Shown: positions 26,231 through 34,173 of the stretch, piece by piece
Layout: every line of letters starts with the position of its first letter
Position numbering within the stretch: the first letter of the stretch is position 1
NCBI RefSeq assembly: GCF_008271695.1
Contig: NZ_VKKY01000001.1
Coordinates: 800,589 to 864,588 of the forward strand
Length of the DNA stretch: 64,000 nucleotides
Direction of reading: 5' to 3'
DNA from: Rufibacter hautae
Lineage (GTDB): Bacteria > Bacteroidota > Bacteroidia > Cytophagales > Hymenobacteraceae
Translations under genes and position numbers: made by a program
The notes under the pieces: model-generated
The model's input: only the letters and a program-made list of their open reading frames with translations
Databases searched by the model: none
What the model was told of the DNA's origin: nothing

Positions 26231-26718
26231 AAAGGGGAATTCTTGGGTGTGTTACTTTTCTTGGACTTGTTTTTGGCCTTGAGCGACAGGTATTTCTTGG
26301 AGACATCCACAATGAAGCGCCGCCTCAGCAGCGTGCGCCCCAGCAAGACCGGGTACTTGAGGTCGCTGCGGTCTGAGAGCGAGAACTCCGTCTCTACCTC
26401 CAGCCCGTTGATGAGGACCTTTGTCCGGATTACGTAGCGTTCCTGTACATCGCCAAACGAACTTTTTACAATCCGGAGGTCAAAGTCAGTGAATTGGAAG
26501 GCTTTGTGGTTATACCCCGGATGGTTGGCATCCAGGAGCTCAAAGTGGATGGCCCGCTGCCCGTTGGGCAAATCCACTTCCCGTATGTTGTTGCAGTGGA
26601 TGGAAGAGGTGTACGCACCGGTATCTACCTTGGCTTCTATGTCAAACAACTCCAGCTCGGGGAAATCCACCATCTCGCGCCGGCCTATGATACTTTTTAC
26701 AGGTTTGTCTTTCTTCAT
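26227..26718 (-). CDS. RimB-like retropepsin-type protease (ATP-dependent zinc protease family)
   Basis: 163 residues. The core motif is [14 protein letters not shown] with Asp32-Thr-Gly, the aspartic-protease triad of the PF05618 family, which was named as a zinc protease but includes pepsin-like members such as RimB of Pseudomonas. [15 protein letters not shown] is the second conserved strand. The basic C-terminal tail ([15 protein letters not shown]) is an addition. It precedes rimK with an ATGA overlap. In Pseudomonas, RimB cuts glutamylated S6, so this gene probably opposes or edits RimK. A true Shine-Dalgarno AGGAGG (26720-26725) precedes the ATG, which is rare here. Confidence 0.85.
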   Translation of the reverse strand: MKKDKPVKSIIGRREMVDFPELELFDIEAKVDTGAYTSSIHCNNIREVDLPNGQRAIHFELLDANHPGYNHKAFQFTDFDLRIVKSSFGDVQERYVIRTKVLINGLEVETEFSLSDRSDLKYPVLLGRTLLRRRFIVDVSKKYLSLKAKNKSKKSNTPKNSPL

Positions 26719-26719
26719 A

Positions 26720-26725
26720 CCTCCT
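26720..26725 (-). promoter_or_regulatory. Shine-Dalgarno site of the RimB-like gene
   Basis: On the minus strand AGGAGG ends one base before the ATG-proximal T, an ideal anti-SD match with short spacing. Most genes of this window lack any such site. Confidence 0.6.
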
Positions 26726-26734
26726 GGACTTAGT

Positions 26735-26773
26735 CGTTTTTAAGCCTATTTGGTAAAAAGAGGCCTGAAACAG
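26735..26773. repeat. GGCCTGTTTT-type palindrome, copy 8
   Basis: CGTTTTTAAGCCTATTT pairs imperfectly with AAAAAGAGGCCTGAAACAG. It lies between the 62-residue membrane protein and the RimB-like gene. Confidence 0.55.
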
Positions 26774-26801
26774 ACGCTGACTACTCAGTTAAGATGCGCA
26801 C

Positions 26802-26990
26802 CTAAAAACTAAACGGCTCTCTGCACAGGTGCCTTGTGCTGATGATTTGAACGCCGGCCTGGTTGGTGGTGGCGCTGCTAACCGTAGAGCACTCCTTATG
26901 GTCGTTGCTGTGCCTGATAAACACAAAAGCAGATACGGCGAAAAGCACGATTCCCGCGCCCGCAAAAAGTACTGGCTTCTTTTTCATCAT
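26802..26990 (-). CDS. small single-span membrane protein, hypothetical
   Basis: 62 residues. MMKKKPVLFAGAGIVLFAVSAFVF is a basic start with one hydrophobic segment (residues about 7-26), an anchor or signal peptide. The remainder is polar with two Cys. I do not recognise a family. Either of two consecutive ATGs could be the start. It lies between the PQQ dehydrogenase and the RimB cassette on the same strand. The signal-like N-terminus favours a real gene, but no other support is visible. Confidence 0.45.
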   Translation of the reverse strand: MMKKKPVLFAGAGIVLFAVSAFVFIRHSNDHKECSTVSSATTNQAGVQIISTRHLCREPFSF

Positions 26991-27017
26991 CTGGTGCCTT
27001 CCGTTACTGGAACAGAC

Positions 27018-27056
27018 TTGTTTCTAGGCCAATATGAGAAAAAGAAGCCAGAAACC
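27018..27056. repeat. GGCCTGTTTT-type palindrome, copy 9
   Basis: TGTTTCTAGGCC pairs imperfectly with AAGCCAGAAACCAG around an A-rich centre, immediately after the PQQ dehydrogenase stop on the minus strand. Confidence 0.5.
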
Positions 27057-27059
27057 AGC

Positions 27060-28271
27060 TTACTTGTTACCGGTGTAGGTGATCCGGTAGATGGCGTCGT
27101 TCATGTCATCAGACACCAGCATGGATCCGTCTGGCATCACTTCCACGTCTACTGGGCGGCCCCACTCCTTCCCGTCCTGCAGCCAACCCGCCGCGAACGG
27201 CACAAAGCTGCCTTTGCCCTGCGCATCGGTGCGGTAGAGGCTCAGGCGGTACCCTATTTTCTCGGTGCGGTTCCAGGAGCCGTGCTCGGCAATGAAGATC
27301 TGGTTTTTGTAGTTCTCGGGGAACATGGCGCCGGTGTAGAACTCCATGCCCAGCGTGCCGCCATGCGGATTCAGTTTCTGCACGGGTGCGGTGTAGTCGG
27401 CGCAGTCCTTTCCTTTCCCGAACTCAGGGTCCAGGGTCTCGCCGGCGTGGCAGAACGGATACCCGAAGTGCATGCCTTTCTTGGGGGCGCGGTTCAGTTC
27501 ATCTGGCGGCATGTTGTCACCCATGAGGTCACGGCCGTTGTCGGTGAACCAGAGTTCCTTGGTGGTGGGGTGCCAGTCAAAGCCCACGGTGTTGCGCACG
27601 CCGCTGGCGAAGACCTCCAGGCCGGAGCCGTCTGGGTTCATGCGGCTAATGGCGGCGTACACCGGCTCTTTCCGAAGGCAGATGTTGCAGGGCGCCCCCA
27701 CCGGCACGTACAGCTTGTCATCTGGCCCGAAGGCGATGTATTTCCAGCCGTGGTGCTCCTCCGTGGGGAATTTGTCATAGACCACCGCCGGCTTGGGCGG
27801 GTTCTTCAGGTTCTGGGCGATGTTGTCATACCGCGTGATGCGGCTGATCTCGGCCACGAACAGGGAACCGTTGCGCAGGGCCACCCCGTTGGGCATGTTC
27901 AATCCACTGGCAATGGTGATCACCTCATCGGCTTTGCCGTCTTTGTTTCTGTCTGGCAGGGCGTACACGCTGCCTTTGTCACGGGAACCTACGTAGAGCG
28001 TACCATCCGGGCCCAGGGCCATGGAGCGGGCATTCACCACGTTGCGGGCAAAGTAACTGATCTGGAAGCCGTCTGGCAGGGAGATCTTGGCCAGGTCTGC
28101 ATCAGTGGCGGGCTGTTCCGTGACATTCTCAGAGGCGGTGTCCTGGGCGGCGGTAGAGGTTCTCTCCCCTTCTTCGTTCGCATCGGGCTTGCCAGAGTTG
28201 GAAGAGCATCCAAGTTGGCAGAGAACCACCAGCAAACAGGTACTCCACCGCAGGATGGTGCTTTTTTTCAT
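27060..28271 (-). CDS. PQQ-dependent sugar dehydrogenase (sorbosone/glucose dehydrogenase family), lipoprotein
   Basis: 403 residues. STCLLVVLCQLGCSSNSG carries a lipobox with Cys22, so it should be lipid-anchored, facing the periplasm or surface. A low-complexity linker (GKPDANEEGERTSTAAQDTA) follows. From residue about 65 the six-bladed propeller of the GSDH/sorbosone dehydrogenase family begins (LPDGFQISYFARNVVNARSM, ALGPDGTLYVGSRDKGSVYA, FTDNGRDLMGDNMPPDELN, FGYPFCHAGE, EHGSWNRTEKIGYR). Members oxidise sugars with PQQ and pass electrons onward. No PQQ synthesis gene is in the window. The gene is preceded by a 338-base non-coding stretch with a hairpin. Confidence 0.88.
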   Translation of the reverse strand: MKKSTILRWSTCLLVVLCQLGCSSNSGKPDANEEGERTSTAAQDTASENVTEQPATDADLAKISLPDGFQISYFARNVVNARSMALGPDGTLYVGSRDKGSVYALPDRNKDGKADEVITIASGLNMPNGVALRNGSLFVAEISRITRYDNIAQNLKNPPKPAVVYDKFPTEEHHGWKYIAFGPDDKLYVPVGAPCNICLRKEPVYAAISRMNPDGSGLEVFASGVRNTVGFDWHPTTKELWFTDNGRDLMGDNMPPDELNRAPKKGMHFGYPFCHAGETLDPEFGKGKDCADYTAPVQKLNPHGGTLGMEFYTGAMFPENYKNQIFIAEHGSWNRTEKIGYRLSLYRTDAQGKGSFVPFAAGWLQDGKEWGRPVDVEVMPDGSMLVSDDMNDAIYRITYTGNK

Positions 28272-28430
28272 AGTTCTAGGGTAGGTTTGCAGAGCACGCG
28301 GGAATACCCGAATACTCCAATTAGAAATTACAGCTTATAAAGTATTTAACAGGACAATATTAGTTAAATTTAATATTGTAAAAAATTCAGCAACCACGAT
28401 CCTCGGCAGGTTTCAGCGTGCCTACAGAGA
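28272..28430. other. AT-rich non-coding leader region of the PQQ gene
   Basis: Part of a 338-base gene-free stretch. It is AT-rich (ATTAGTTAAATTTAATATTG near 28362) and shows no coding frame. It would be the 5' region of the PQQ dehydrogenase gene. Confidence 0.5.
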
Positions 28431-28478
28431 TACCAACCTGTCTCTCACCTAGTAGGCAAAATGAGACAGCGGTTGGTA
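28431..28478. repeat. hairpin with CCTAGTAGG loop upstream of the PQQ gene
   Basis: TACCAACC/GGTTGGTA (8 pairs) and TGTCTC/GAGACA (6 pairs) form a stem with a 2-base bulge; the 18-base loop includes CCTAGTAGG, itself a small palindrome like the core of the dyad at 24310-24328. A second hairpin (GGTAG/CTACC) follows at 28475-28490. Confidence 0.6.
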
Positions 28479-28530
28479 GATCTTCCTACCGCAACATACC
28501 CCCACAAGTATAAAAGTAAAAGTCGCTTTT

Positions 28531-28567
28531 CCGTTTTGGAGCACGTTTTTTTTTAAAGCGCCTAAAA
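28531..28567. repeat. GGCCTGTTTT-type palindrome, copy 10, degenerate
   Basis: CCGTTTTGGAGC pairs with GCGCCTAAAAC around a T-rich centre. It lies about 43 bases after the end of the hydrolase gene and could serve as its terminator on the minus strand only weakly. Confidence 0.35.
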
Positions 28568-28609
28568 CCCTCCGGGAAAAACATCCTTAGGGCGTATACG
28601 CAAAGAAAC

Positions 28610-29422
28610 TCAGTTGGCTGTCTTTGAGCGGTGATTCCTGAGCCAGGTGGCCACGGTGTACAGCAGGTTGGTATGGCCGGTCTGCAGCACCACCAGGTTA
28701 TGCCGTTTGAGGGCGTTGAGGAAAACCTGCAGCCTTTTCTGCGAGATGATCTGGTCATACTTGCCCAGGAAGACGTTCACCTCTATGTTGCTTTGGTTCA
28801 GGAGCCGCACAATCTTGCGGGTGTCAAAGGTAAGGTTGCTGAAGCCCGTCCAGCTGCGATACACGCGCAGGCGCTTCTGAGGCGAGTCCATCTGCCAGTT
28901 GGCGAATTTGACCAGGCCCGAGTCTACCCACCGTTTCTGCTCCAGCCAGGTCAGGGTCTGGAAAAACCGCGTGGGCCGCAGCACAATGCGCTTGAACAAG
29001 CCCTGCATCCAGCCGGGGTAGGTGGCCAGGCTGTAAAGTAAGTGGGTTTTGATGCCATCGGGGGCAATGAGGTAGAGTTCCTGCATGCGGTCATGGAACT
29101 TCTCCAGCACCGTGAGCGCAAATTTACCGCCCATGCTGAAGGCCATTACCGAAAAGCGCCCAATCTCTTCCTTCTCCAGCAAGGCCTGGATAAAGGCCTG
29201 CAGTTTCTTTTTGGAGAGCGGCTGGTCTGCTTTGCTCAGGGTGCTTTGGCCGTGGAAGAAAAGGTCTATGGCGTACACCCGGTATTCTGGCTGCAGCGTA
29301 CGCGCCATGTTATCATAGTAATGCCCTTCCTGCCCGTAACCATGGAACGCCAGGAGCGCCCTTGGGCCAGTACCCATAATGCGGTAATGCAGCTTAGATG
29401 ATTTTATTCTGATGAATGGCAC
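28610..29422 (-). CDS. alpha/beta hydrolase
   Basis: 270 residues. The start is GTG. LLAFHGYGQEG supplies the oxyanion HG motif, FSMGGKFAL holds the nucleophile Ser96 in the elbow, and QTGHTNLLYTVATW near residue 250 carries the likely catalytic His. The acid is probably in the KYDQIISQKR strand (Asp223). It is a typical cytoplasmic alpha/beta hydrolase fold enzyme with a helical lid. The substrate is unknown. It stands alone, with AT-rich DNA downstream and a small conserved gene 100 bases upstream on the same strand. Confidence 0.85.
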   Translation of the reverse strand: MPFIRIKSSKLHYRIMGTGPRALLAFHGYGQEGHYYDNMARTLQPEYRVYAIDLFFHGQSTLSKADQPLSKKKLQAFIQALLEKEEIGRFSVMAFSMGGKFALTVLEKFHDRMQELYLIAPDGIKTHLLYSLATYPGWMQGLFKRIVLRPTRFFQTLTWLEQKRWVDSGLVKFANWQMDSPQKRLRVYRSWTGFSNLTFDTRKIVRLLNQSNIEVNVFLGKYDQIISQKRLQVFLNALKRHNLVVLQTGHTNLLYTVATWLRNHRSKTAN

Positions 29423-29522
29423 GGAAAAGAGCGGTTGTCTGTGGTGAATAACTTGCCGAAAGATAAGGCAGGGATTCCTGCGTGAACTTGCAGGTCCCTA
29501 CCAGAGCTTTCCAAATTACCTT

Positions 29523-29708
29523 TTACTGACTCAGGCCCGCCGGGTTGTTAGAGATCTCCCGCTCAAAATACACCAATTCCTTTTGGGCAGGATTTTCCTG
29601 CACCGTGCAGTAGTAAACCCGTTTCGCAAAACGCCTCACCACCAATTTCAAACCAGGGTTCACTCTCGCGAAAACGACAGTGCCCGGAAGGTATAAATTT
29701 TCCATCAT
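29523..29708 (-). CDS. small conserved Cytophagales protein, function unknown
   Basis: 61 residues. LYLPGTVVFARVNPGLKLVV followed by RRFAKRVYYCTVQENPAQKELVYFERE is, as far as I recall, a small protein pattern repeatedly seen in Hymenobacteraceae-type genomes, with a beta-rich layout like a short SH3-like fold. No catalytic residues or membrane segment are evident. Either of two adjacent ATGs could be the start. It lies about 100 bases upstream of the alpha/beta hydrolase. Function is not known. Confidence 0.65.
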   Translation of the reverse strand: MMENLYLPGTVVFARVNPGLKLVVRRFAKRVYYCTVQENPAQKELVYFEREISNNPAGLSQ

Positions 29709-30072
29709 CTAGTAAGGTACGCAAAAGAAGTCAGCAGTAGGGTTTTATTTCTGGCATTCGGCGCCCTTCAGGCTTTAAAGCGCTAAATACATGGAGCAAA
29801 CACTTTTCTAAGCTGGAAACAACTTGAAAATCGGTTTCTCCAGTGATTCTCCTAGCCTAAGCATCAGCCCTTACCTTCCTTGCCTTTTATACCATGTTGT
29901 TCATACAGGTTGACTTTTCCGGTGGAAATGCCTCCCTCCTTTCCGGGGTTTACCCGGATTTACCTGTAGGGATTTTGCCTTCTTCTGATAGGTCAATTTA
30001 TATATAGTGATTTTTCCGGCTGTTTTGCGCCCGGTTTCGTAAAAAGAAGCAGAACCTACTAAACCTAACTAT
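29709..30072. other. gene-free stretch
   Basis: No coding frame, repeat of the window's families, or clear promoter is seen. It separates divergent genes (the 61-residue gene and the coiled-coil gene) and must hold promoters for both; no TAnnTTTG box is clear. Confidence 0.5.
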
Positions 30073-30444
30073 ATGAAAACCAAGATTTTATTTCTCACTT
30101 TATTCACCGTCGCCTTTACCTTTTTCACAGGCCAAGCGTGGGCGCAAACCACCGAGAATCAGCAGGAGCTGAATACCGAGCAGGACTCTATCAAGCAGCG
30201 GGCGCAAGATGACAAAAAACGTCTGAACGCCTTAACAGACTTGAAGAAAGACACCAAAGCCGATGCCAAGGTGGCCAAAGAACGGGCCAAGGAAGCCAGC
30301 CGGATAGAAAAGGAAGCCTCAGACGCAGCCCAGGAGGCAAAACAAGCTGCCAGAATGGAACAAAAAGCCCAGCGCAACAGAATGAAAGCCGACAAGCAAG
30401 CCAGAAAAGCCGAGAAAGCCCTGGAAAAAACCACCGACAACTAA
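30073..30444 (+). CDS. secreted alanine/lysine/glutamate-rich coiled-coil protein
   Basis: 123 residues. Signal peptide LFLTLFTVAFTFFTGQAWAQ (cleavage after AQA/WAQ). The mature part is almost wholly charged helix (repeated K-A-E-R patterns such as EKEASDAAQEAKQAARMEQK), predicted to form a coiled coil, with no Cys. It is exported to the periplasm. No domain family is recognised; compositional bias makes homology calls unreliable. It is followed by a large hairpin terminator shared with the convergent hexosaminidase gene. Confidence 0.7.
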   Translation: MKTKILFLTLFTVAFTFFTGQAWAQTTENQQELNTEQDSIKQRAQDDKKRLNALTDLKKDTKADAKVAKERAKEASRIEKEASDAAQEAKQAARMEQKAQRNRMKADKQARKAEKALEKTTDN

Positions 30445-30546
30445 CTCCCGCGCTGACTCCATTGATTTGACGAATTTCAGATAATTCTGGAGCCACCACC
30501 TTTACTCCTGAAACCACAGGTTACATTCCTGATGTAAATGGAGACC

Positions 30547-30606
30547 AAAGCAGAAGCCGTTTCCAGCTTGATTTTCATAAATCAGGCCCGAAACGGCTTC
30601 TGCTTT
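30547..30606. terminator. bidirectional hairpin terminator (palindrome-family copy 11)
   Basis: AAAGCAGAAGCCGTTTC (30547-30563) pairs perfectly with the reverse at 30590-30606, and the centre (CAGCTTGATTTTCATAAATCAGGCC) repeats the window's palindrome design. T runs flank the stem on the downstream side and A runs upstream, so it can end both convergent genes. Confidence 0.8.
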
Positions 30607-30650
30607 TCTTCCTCTAAAGGAAGGCCTTCAATTTTCTTGTCCTGTTTTGC

Positions 30651-33230
30651 CTACAGCAAGCCAGTTTTATTCTCCACAGTGGTTACCCTGCTGCTTCTAC
30701 CTGCCACATCAAAGGCAGCCAGTTTTATGGTCCCTTTTTCAGAAACAGGCCCAGAATACACTTTGCTTTGCGCGGTAGGCTCTGACCCATCCAGGGTGTA
30801 CCTGATGACCAGGCCGGGCATCTGCACGTTGGCCAGTACTTTGCCGTCCTGCACGGTGGCGCCCACGGTGGGAATCCGGTACCCGAAGCCTCCGGCGTAG
30901 TGACTGAGGCGGGGCAGTTCCCGTTTGCCCAGCACGTTCACAAACTGGGACCAGGCCTGCGTATAGGCGGCTTTGCTCTGGCTAGATTCGGGGTTGGAGG
31001 CCCAGGCAGGATCAGGGGCCCAGGCTCTTTCGGCTAAGCCCAGCACCTTGGGCAGGAGCATGTATTCCAGCCGGTCCGGTGAGGTAAGTGTCTCGCTCCA
31101 CAAAGGCGCCTGCAGCCCCACAATGTTGGCGCGGGCCGCGGGCTTCAGTTGCTCTTTTCCCGCGAACGCAGCGGTGGAGGTAAGCGGTTTGTTATCCTCG
31201 TTCACCCGGATGCTTTTCATGTAGTCAAACGGATTGAAGTAGAAGGGTTTGTCCACGTCCAGAAAACCACCCCAGTACAATCCTTTCTCATCGTATTCTT
31301 TCTGGTACGCCAAGTCCAAGTAGAAGTGCGTCACGTTGGTAAGCACCACTTTGTAGCCGGCGTTGGCCATGCGGTACGGCAGGTCCAGGTTGGCGCCCAG
31401 GTTGTTCCAGACATCCACGTGGAAATTCTTCTTCACAAACGTGGGGTTGGCCACGTAAGACAGGCGCCCGTTGGTCCGCACCTTGCGCAGGCCTATTTCC
31501 TCCCAGCCAGACAGGTACAGTTTGCGGGCCTCCAGCATCTTGCTCACCTTCCCGAAGAAGTAGTACCAAAGATCGTCCACGTTCTTCACCTCAGGGTTTT
31601 TGGCCATCAGGTTCTGCACCTCCGGCGATTTCTCCCACACCCCGCTGGGCACCTCGTCTCCACCGAAATGGATGGTCTGGATAGGCGCGCCGGCTTCTTT
31701 GTACATGGCCAGCAGCTCATCGGTCACTTTCTCCAGGAAGTTGTAGGTAGACGGCAGCGCCACGTTGATGACGTTGTCATTGAAGTACTGCACTGAGCGG
31801 TACTCCGATTTATCGTTCAGGTCACGGAGCAGGTACTTCTGGGCCTCGGCGGTCTTGCCTTCCTTCATCAGCCGCTCGTAGCGGGCATCCATGGATTTGA
31901 TGGCGGCGCGGGCGTGGCCCGGGGTCTCCACCTCGGGGATGACTATGATGTGCCTTTCGCGGGCGTATTTGAGAATCTGCACGAAATCTGCGCGGGTGTA
32001 GAAACCGCTGCCGCTGGATTTGTCCACGTCTGGACCGGAGCCGTAGGCGGGCATCAGGAAGTTTTTCTCGCTTGGGTCATGCCCCCGGCGACCACCCACC
32101 TGCGTCAGCTCGGGCAAGCCCGGAATCTCAATGCGCCAGCCTTCGTCATCGTTCAGGTGGAAATGGAACACGTTCAGTTTGTACAGGGCCATCAAATCCA
32201 GCAACTTCAGCACGGCCTCTTTTTTATGGAAGTTTCGGGCCACGTCCAACATGACCGCCCGGTGCCCGAACCGCGGTTCGTCTTTCACCTGTACCCCGGG
32301 CACCAAAACCGAAGTCTGCGTCTGGGCCAGCGCCGAGGCAGGCAACAGCGTTTTCAGAGACTGCGTGCCGTAGAAAGCACCCGCAGGCGTTGTGGCGGAG
32401 ATCAGGATTTCCTGCGGCGTTACCTGCAATTCATAAGCCTCTTTGCCAAGGCCCGCCTTTTTCTTCAGCCGGATGGCCTTGCCTGTGCCAGAGGCTTTCA
32501 CCTCGGGTTTCTGCCCGAAGATGGAGCCCAGGTGAGTTGCCAGCAAAGTAGCCTCGTTCTGGAAAGCCTGATCCGCGACCACCGGCACCGCCGAGGTCAA
32601 GGCAAACGCCTGGTCAGTTTCTTTGTACTGCGCCGGGGTGGGGAAAACCTTCGTGAGTTGCTCACCTGGGATGTCTTTGATGCCGCTGTTCTGGGTGTAG
32701 ATGTCTTTGGGCTCAATCCAGCCTACCATGTTCTTGGCGGGTTTCAGGACCTGGGCATTGGTGATGGCGTACCCTTTGGTTGGTTCTTTGTCCCACACCA
32801 GGTAAAAACCACGGGGCGCCCGGGACTCGTTCACAATCTGGCCGGCCGCCACAAACTCAAACTTCTGCGTGTCGCCGGGCTTCAGTTCCTTGAATTTGCC
32901 CGTCGGCACGATGCGCAGCAAATCCCCGTTAATGGACTCTACCTTCAAGGGCGCATCCGTGGCTTTAGGCGTGAAAGAGGGCGTACAGTGGAAGTAAATA
33001 CTCCATCCCGAGGCCGGCAAGGCCACGGCCCCGCTGTTTTTGAACGTGAGCACCGACAGCGTCTGGTTTTTGCCCAGGTACTTCTCCTCCAGCACTTCCC
33101 AAGTGAGGCTCAAAGGCTGCTGTTGCGTGTCTACCGCCGGCGCGGCTGTCCCCTGGGTTTGGGCTGGGGACGGTTGCCCGCAGGAACAAATGGAAATCAG
33201 GCTCAATAAACAAACTAGAAGGTGTTTCAT
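30651..33230 (-). CDS. beta-N-acetylhexosaminidase, GH20, lipoprotein
   Basis: 859 residues from ATG 33230; an upstream in-frame ATG at 33332 adds 34 residues before a clear signal and is rejected. LVCLLSLISICSC holds a lipobox, so the enzyme is lipid-anchored. Domains: CHB_HEX N-terminal carbohydrate-binding (about 40-185), GH20b (about 200-340), GH20 TIM barrel (about 345-700) with FHFHLNDDEGWRIEIPGLP and catalytic Asp525-Glu526 in IHFGGDEVPSG, and a chitobiase C-terminal beta-sandwich with FN3-like end. It removes terminal N-acetylglucosamine or N-acetylgalactosamine from glycans, probably outside the cell. It stands alone on its strand. Confidence 0.93.
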   Translation of the reverse strand: MKHLLVCLLSLISICSCGQPSPAQTQGTAAPAVDTQQQPLSLTWEVLEEKYLGKNQTLSVLTFKNSGAVALPASGWSIYFHCTPSFTPKATDAPLKVESINGDLLRIVPTGKFKELKPGDTQKFEFVAAGQIVNESRAPRGFYLVWDKEPTKGYAITNAQVLKPAKNMVGWIEPKDIYTQNSGIKDIPGEQLTKVFPTPAQYKETDQAFALTSAVPVVADQAFQNEATLLATHLGSIFGQKPEVKASGTGKAIRLKKKAGLGKEAYELQVTPQEILISATTPAGAFYGTQSLKTLLPASALAQTQTSVLVPGVQVKDEPRFGHRAVMLDVARNFHKKEAVLKLLDLMALYKLNVFHFHLNDDEGWRIEIPGLPELTQVGGRRGHDPSEKNFLMPAYGSGPDVDKSSGSGFYTRADFVQILKYARERHIIVIPEVETPGHARAAIKSMDARYERLMKEGKTAEAQKYLLRDLNDKSEYRSVQYFNDNVINVALPSTYNFLEKVTDELLAMYKEAGAPIQTIHFGGDEVPSGVWEKSPEVQNLMAKNPEVKNVDDLWYYFFGKVSKMLEARKLYLSGWEEIGLRKVRTNGRLSYVANPTFVKKNFHVDVWNNLGANLDLPYRMANAGYKVVLTNVTHFYLDLAYQKEYDEKGLYWGGFLDVDKPFYFNPFDYMKSIRVNEDNKPLTSTAAFAGKEQLKPAARANIVGLQAPLWSETLTSPDRLEYMLLPKVLGLAERAWAPDPAWASNPESSQSKAAYTQAWSQFVNVLGKRELPRLSHYAGGFGYRIPTVGATVQDGKVLANVQMPGLVIRYTLDGSEPTAQSKVYSGPVSEKGTIKLAAFDVAGRSSRVTTVENKTGLL

Positions 33231-33437
33231 AAGGGGATTTGTTTTTGATTCACATGACAAAAGGCAAGCACGGGGCAAAAGTGATTCCTCCTGATTCTGC
33301 CCTACCAGGATTTGCGCCTCTAAAGATATCATTACCGCCCGACTTTCCCTCTTTCTTCTGGTGGAAGGCTAAATTTCTAGGCAGCTCTGGCGTTTATTAC
33401 CCTTTTTACGCAAAGAAGGCCTAAAAACAAAGAAACC

Positions 33438-33477
33438 CGCTTTAAGCCTGCTTTCACAAAAACAGGCCCAAAACAGG
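33438..33477. repeat. GGCCTGTTTT-type palindrome, copy 12
   Basis: CGCTTTAAGCCTGCTTTC pairs imperfectly with AAAAACAGGCCCAAAACAGG. A second copy follows 16 bases later; a degenerate one precedes at 33391-33430. Confidence 0.55.
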
Positions 33478-33492
33478 TTCCATTGCTTTCCG

Positions 33493-33529
33493 ATTCAAGC
33501 CTTATTTCGCAAAAATGGGCTTGAAACAG
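33493..33529. repeat. GGCCTGTTTT-type palindrome, copy 13
   Basis: ATTCAAGCCTTATTTCGC pairs imperfectly with AAAAATGGGCTTGAAACAG. It lies 26 bases beyond the end of the DUF502 gene. Confidence 0.55.
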
Positions 33530-33554
33530 AGGTAAACAGCAGACGGATGCTAGC

Positions 33555-34097
33555 CTAGATTTTAGAAACCCCGCCGGACACCACAAACTTCATGACCTCG
33601 CTGCTAGGGATTTCCAGGTAGGTGACATTCTCGCGGGCCACCAGGAACAGCTCACCGGAAAAGTTGTAGGAGTGCGGGAAGTAGACGGCCACTTTCTCGG
33701 GCAGGTTCACCGCCTCCATGGACAGCTGCGTCACGAAGCCCAGTTTGTAGGTATCGTTAAACTGTGTCATCTTCACCAGCACCGGCTGGTTGAATTTCTG
33801 GTTCTCGCCCACAAACGCATCAAAAAGGTCTTTGAGCGAGGAGTAGATCATGTTCACCAGCGGCAAACGGCTCATGATGCGCTCGGTGAGCACAAAGAAA
33901 GGCTTCACCAAAAAATGAGAACCTATATACCCCACCAACGTCACCAGAAGAATGATGAGCAGCAGGCCCACACCGGGGTAGTTGAGCCAAAAGAGATCAT
34001 CCAGCCAGTTGATGGTGGCCACAATGATGTAGATGGTCAGGGAGATAGGTGCTACAATCAGGAAGCCATTCAGAAAATAGCGTAAGATTTTTTTCAT
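33555..34097 (-). CDS. DUF502 membrane protein
   Basis: 180 residues. Two membrane segments (FLNGFLIVAPISLTIYIIVA at about 7-27 and VGLLLIILLVTLVGYIG at about 43-60) precede a soluble part containing YSSLKDLFDAFVG and PVLVKMTQFNDTYKLGFVT, the hallmark of the DUF502 family. The family is widespread and lacks a firm function. The gene lies downstream of ispH but a terminator stands between, so it is probably transcribed separately or by readthrough. Confidence 0.88.
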   Translation of the reverse strand: MKKILRYFLNGFLIVAPISLTIYIIVATINWLDDLFWLNYPGVGLLLIILLVTLVGYIGSHFLVKPFFVLTERIMSRLPLVNMIYSSLKDLFDAFVGENQKFNQPVLVKMTQFNDTYKLGFVTQLSMEAVNLPEKVAVYFPHSYNFSGELFLVARENVTYLEIPSSEVMKFVVSGGVSKI

Positions 34098-34115
34098 AAA
34101 CAGAAGGATAGTAAA

Positions 34116-34137
34116 AAAGCCCCGTCTCCGGGGCTTT
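34116..34137 (-). terminator. intrinsic terminator of ispH
   Basis: AAAGCCCCG/CGGGGCTTT is a 9-pair perfect stem around TCTC; on the minus strand the stem is followed by a T run (AAAAAA on plus at 34113-34118). Confidence 0.88.
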
Positions 34138-34173
34138 CAAATATACTGAGTCTCTAATATTTTGTTCTAAGAA

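Noticed and set aside
26829-28340. 503-codon open frame on the plus strand
   Set aside because: It is antisense to the PQQ sugar dehydrogenase and lacks family motifs.
31914-33209. 431-codon open frame on the plus strand
   Set aside because: It is antisense to the GH20 gene; composition (His/Arg/Val-rich) is typical of a shadow frame.
33231-33332. 34-residue extension before the GH20 lipoprotein signal
   Set aside because: It would place the lipobox too far from the start; ATG 33230 gives a normal signal peptide.
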